Positions 60,216-64,000 of a stretch of DNA of 64,000 nt are shown piece after piece (within the stretch, counting starts at the first letter, position 1; each line of letters starts with the position of its first letter). Source of the stretch: Sipunculus nudus (Eukaryota > Annelida > Sipuncula > Golfingiida > Sipunculidae); NCBI GenBank assembly GCA_026874595.1, contig CM049316.1, positions 55,873,676 to 55,937,675 of the forward strand, given 5' to 3'. Below the pieces are notes generated by a model, which saw nothing but the letters and a program-made list of their open reading frames with translations, searched no databases and was not told the DNA's origin. Both the position numbers and the translations under genes were made by a program.

Positions 60216-61185
60216 TTTACTTCTCCAATATATCCTACCGTGTTGTCTCCTGTCAGTCCTAAGTAAACATGGACCTTGATTTAACCCGCTGACCTCGGCA
60301 TAACACGTTGACGCTGTCTTGGATGAGAACATAATTTTAAAAGAAGAACAAACAACATTTATTTTAGGAAGGCCACTGGCCAGATATAAATTCACTGGAC
60401 ACAACCCTAAGTATCCCCAGCGACAACGATGATGGCACCGGGAAGCTTATTAAAACCTCATATATATTTATATATATTATATATATAACCAAGAGACGGA
60501 TGATGAATGTCTGATTATCCAATGGAAGGAATCTATGAATTATACTCCAACCGGAAATGAAAAACCTCTGTGTGTGAAGCACTGAAGCTACAAAACATCG
60601 CCAAAACATGAAATATGTGCAAGTGGCTCAAACACAGAAGCATTGTGCTGAGTAAATTGTGACACAGAGCTATATTTTTCAAAGGCTGAATTTAAAAAAA
60701 GCCGAATTAGTACATATTTAACGTGACCACAGGCTGAAGGGTTTAATTTAATCTTTATACAGAGGACTTTTAAATCTGACTACAGTTACACTGGTTTAGG
60801 GATATAAGGCTTATTCCATGAAATACTATTTCCTTTTAATTATTACATTTTTTTATAATTTCACATAGAAATGGTGATAAATTAAATTTTCAGTCAAACG
60901 TAATATAAAGTGATCACAATGGATTAAAATCTGAAAAGGGCATGCTAGACAAAGGTTAGGAAATGAGAAACGTCTTGTAAACCTGCACCTGCTATTAACT
61001 GTGTTCAACGGGAATCATCCATTCATTAATATTAATATTAATATACTATCGACTATTGACAGGACATTTTCCTGATAAAATACGCTTAACGTACATACAG
61101 TAATTAACTTACATACAGAACCCTCCTTTGAAAAATATAAAGCATGATTTTATGACCCTATACATTTTATCCATATTCTGAATTG
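60216..61185. other. 3' flank of lectin copy F; no gene
   Basis: AT-rich. Parts match 4,290-4,710 (aggctgaagggttta, ggacttttaa, agtgatcacaatg). No membrane or tail exon was found. Confidence 0.4.
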
Positions 61186-61189
61186 CCAC

Positions 61190-62480
61190 GGTAATACTTC
61201 ATCACAGATGGAGGGATGGGCTGCTGTACGCTTCACAGGCTTCCAGTATCCGCTTCTTACATCCATCATGGCGCAGGATTTGTCCTCGTACCGGATTCCG
61301 TTTCGCCAGCTCGTGCTTTCATTTAATGGAAATAAAATATGGGACGTAAAAAGCAAATACCTTGCAATCCAAAACATTGTAGTGACCAATAATTGCATTT
61401 AAAATACGTTGCAAATATTCATAAAGCGAAAATTAATTGTCTATAACATTTGGAGTCCTCTTGTGCATATAAACACAAAAGTACAGGGGAATGAAATATT
61501 TGTGACAGCATATGTTATAATGATGGTAATGATGTTAGTGTTAGTACCTGCTGTCATGCCAGTCATGCTTCGTACGATACTCAAGGCACCATTTAAACCT
61601 GCCATATTCACCGGGAATATATTTTACTTAGTCTAGATTCGTAAGAAAATTTCCTGCAAATCTGATCAGCCTTGAGCCAAGAATCACTTGACTTTGATAC
61701 ACAACCTTCCTCAGGAGAGAAAACACATCATGCTTTTGGTAGTGGCCACTTTCCATTGTCTCTTCCTGTGCCAAGTGAGGAAAGATGTAGCATAATCACA
61801 AAAGAAACTACATTTATTTTTCCAGGAAAAATATAACAAAATGTCTTATAAAAAACAACATATGTCTTTGGAAGAAAACCAAGATAACGTAAAATATAAT
61901 TAAATAACATGCAATGGGCTTATATTAAGATGCTGGGCATTCACGGAGTAATAATGCATTGTTCTCAAATATGAGACGCCTGTTTAAATACCCTTACTTT
62001 TCAAATGAGAAATGTACCCATCAAATGAAGGGTGGCAGTCTCTTTTGTATAAAAATAATCATGCCAGTATAGAGCTGTTCCCTGGCCACCTAAATTGAAC
62101 CATAGGGGATATTCCTCTACTGGTATTGGTGAAAAAAGCAAAGCTCACATTAAATATAAATTACTTATCCATCATATTCCAATAATTTATAATGCATAGA
62201 ATTGTCTTGATGCAAAAGAAGCAGTAATCATTGAATAATATAAACAAACTCTCTGATACACTAAGAATTAATCAAAACAAACTTGTCTTAATTTTATTCA
62301 GGTCAGTGAAGTCCTAATAAAATGTAAATAACTGGTAAAAAGTCCAGTTATCATGACACGAGTGAAAATAAATCCGATATGCAATAAACAGTTGGTACGT
62401 ATTTTTCCAAATGAATGAAGACCTGTGTGAAATTTACAATATTTTGTCCCGTTTATATAAGACCAGGGGGGTAGGGGGTG
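61190..62480 (-). pseudogene. CTLD membrane-lectin pseudogene F (exons 2-5, decayed)
   Basis: Exon 5 (about 61190-61330) reads STSWRNGIRYEDKSCAMMDV, then YWKPVKRTAAHPSICDE. It is open, but the third CTLD cysteine (C in NCNES of gene D) is lost. Exon 4 (about 61545-61780) keeps FSPEEGCVSKSSDSWLKAD and QICRK but has a stop before it and is scrambled after. Exon 3 (about 61997-62115) keeps LYKRDC and FDGYI, but the final cysteine is serine and the frame is shifted upstream. Only the end of exon 2 (WSYINGTKY, near 62,450-62,470) is seen, followed by unrelated poly-purine DNA. No exon 1 is present. Confidence 0.7.
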
Positions 62481-63849
62481 GTTACGACTCCCCCCTTCAG
62501 TCAACATTCGTGCTATAATTTATAACCCCCCGCCATTGGATTCCGGATCCACCACTAATGGCATTATTTATATTGAGAAATTGTGTGTGTGTGCCAAGCG
62601 GTACTATTTTATCAGTGATCGACTTTAATCATGATGGATGAATCGGGAATATATGGTGTCCCTTATAAAAAGATTTATAGAGGAATTAAACATATAGTCA
62701 ACACAAACACAAACCGAAATTCATACACCAATCTTCAATTTGACCGGTAAATGCACCAATTGTAGAGACGGAAAAAGATATCTAGCGGTGAACATGGAAA
62801 CTACTCTGCCACCGGGGCTTTTGAACAAGACCGGTGTCTATTTAAGAACGGCGTCTCATCAAGGAAATGCGGTTTATACAGGCTGAACACAGGCGCAAAA
62901 ACTAGGTAAGCTTCTTGTGACCAATAGTTTGCGAAGGCTGTTCTAATGCAGTTCTGTATTGTGTTGTGCATGAAATGCAGCTTAAACCTTGGATCAAGAA
63001 CCAATAAGCAAGCTGCTCAGGTCAAAGGTCAAATGCTTAAATTGTTACAAAATACGAAGCCACAGTTTCTACTGGTTTTTTGCCTATGCATAGAGTTCAG
63101 CATATTTCGCGTAAGGGATGACAATCACTGACGATTGGTAATGTGTCTTTTCGATCAAAGATCGATTTTTAAGATTAATTAAAATTCAGTGATGTTTGAG
63201 TAGAAAGGAATGGATATATTTTATTCAGTTTTCTTGAGATAATATGTTGACGCTCTGAATGTGACTTTAAGTTAGATAAACCGCGGCGGGGATTGAACAC
63301 CACACTGACGTTACATGAACAAATCACAGAACCAGTGTCTAATGGCTAACCGCGAGGACTGTCGTGCTCCATGTATAACCAACGTGACCTATGCATGAGC
63401 AGCAGCTTCCAATGAGGATTTTGTGTGGTTCATTATAGCTACTAGAGGGTGTCATCCTATACGTTTACTTAATCGAGACAGTTTTAACTAGGGCTTGCGC
63501 CTTATATATACAACTTTGTGAGCTTATTTTGTAAAAGGTTTAGGCACGCCCTGACAATCTTTGGGTCAAATCAAATTGGGTGGCCCCTAAATATTTGTTG
63601 AACAGATCTTAGGGGAATTTCCTAATTGCCCAATTGCAGAAAATAATTGCATACCATAATACCATAAGATATCAATACAGTTCTGAGTGGAGGCGTGGTC
63701 CCCAACAATAGTGAACTCTGTTCATCATTTAAGACTTGTTTTGTTTTTATGAGCAGGCATAAGGCAATGATAAGGCAATCATCTTGTGGAAATATATCTT
63801 ATCAGAATATATTATACCATCTGTTGTGTGGTTTTCCTATACATAAATG
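62481..63849. other. Non-coding; tRNA-like fragment at about 63,285-63,370 (minus)
   Basis: On the minus strand gtcctcgcggttagccatta followed about 45 bases later by ttcaatccccgccgcgg resembles the A and B boxes of a tRNA-derived repeat head. The rest, including short open frames at 62,801-63,131, shows no known domain. Confidence 0.35.
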
Positions 63850-64000
63850 TTCTGCATTTATTGGGTCACGAACCTTTCCTTATGGTGATAGAGGTTTTGC
63901 AAGTGCTGCACCGTCAAATTGGAATAAGTTAAGGGCCAGTATTAGAGATGCTGAATCCCTCAAATGCTTCATATCAAGGTTGAAAACATATTTGTATGTA
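63850..64000 (+). mobile_element. CR1/L2-like retrotransposon, C-terminal end (runs off window)
   Basis: The plus strand reads AFIGSRTFPYGDRGFASAAP, then SNWNKLRASIRDAESLKCFI and SRLKTYLYV, matching the C-terminal segment after reverse transcriptase in CR1/L2- or jockey-like elements (family pattern SFS.AAP..WN.LP..IR....L..FK..LKTYLF). The open frame continues past the end of the window, so the 3' end is not seen. Upstream part is not recognisable. Confidence 0.6.

Overview
The window looks like an AT-rich animal nuclear genome, most likely a mollusc or another lophotrochozoan. The reasons are intron-split genes with GT-AG sites, families of C-type lectin-like domain (CTLD) exons, CR1/L2-like, Ty3/gypsy and BEL/Pao retroelements, tRNA-derived SINE-like repeats, many (TA)n microsatellites and long minisatellite arrays. 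No bacterial-type genes, operons or CRISPR arrays are visible. The species is inferred only from repeat and gene style.

The genic theme is a cluster of related membrane lectin-like genes, nearly all on the minus strand. The ancestral layout has seven exons: signal peptide, first half of CTLD1, second half of CTLD1, first half of CTLD2, second half of CTLD2, transmembrane segment, cytoplasmic tail. One copy, here called gene D (48,045-52,390, minus), can be assembled with every splice phase matching. It gives a 402-residue type I membrane protein with two CTLDs and a tail carrying three tyrosines.

The relatives are broken. A (0.77-2.62 kb) has stops and frameshifts. A lone exon lies at 2.8-3.0 kb. 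B (28.8-32.1 kb) has stops, frameshifts and no exon 2. C (34.6-40.9 kb) has frameshifts in exons 1 and 2 and no visible membrane or tail exon. E (57.7-58.25 kb) keeps only exons 1 and 2. F (61.2-62.5 kb) is heavily decayed. A separate plus-strand CTLD gene, P (14.47-15.30 kb), may still be intact depending on which splice donor is used.

The cluster grew by segmental duplication. A block of about 9.5 kb at 22.73-32.2 kb, holding B, recurs in the same orientation at 43.55-52.55 kb, holding D. The flanks and exons of A and C are also paralogous. The promoters of B, D and E share a forkhead-like motif, a TATA box and a TCATGTGAC block.

Between the lectin units lie mobile and repetitive DNA. These are a gypsy-type gag remnant (6.56-7.46 kb), four different minisatellite arrays back to back (7.5-13.1 kb), a decayed gypsy element with the unusual order protease-integrase-reverse transcriptase (17.9-22.1 kb), a CR1/L2-like 3' end (36.56-37.35 kb), a decayed BEL/Pao element (55.5-57.6 kb) next to truncated gene E, two copies of a 156-bp tRNA-like element with LTR-like ends, and another CR1/L2-like 3' end running off the right edge. 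Most of the remaining sequence is non-coding.
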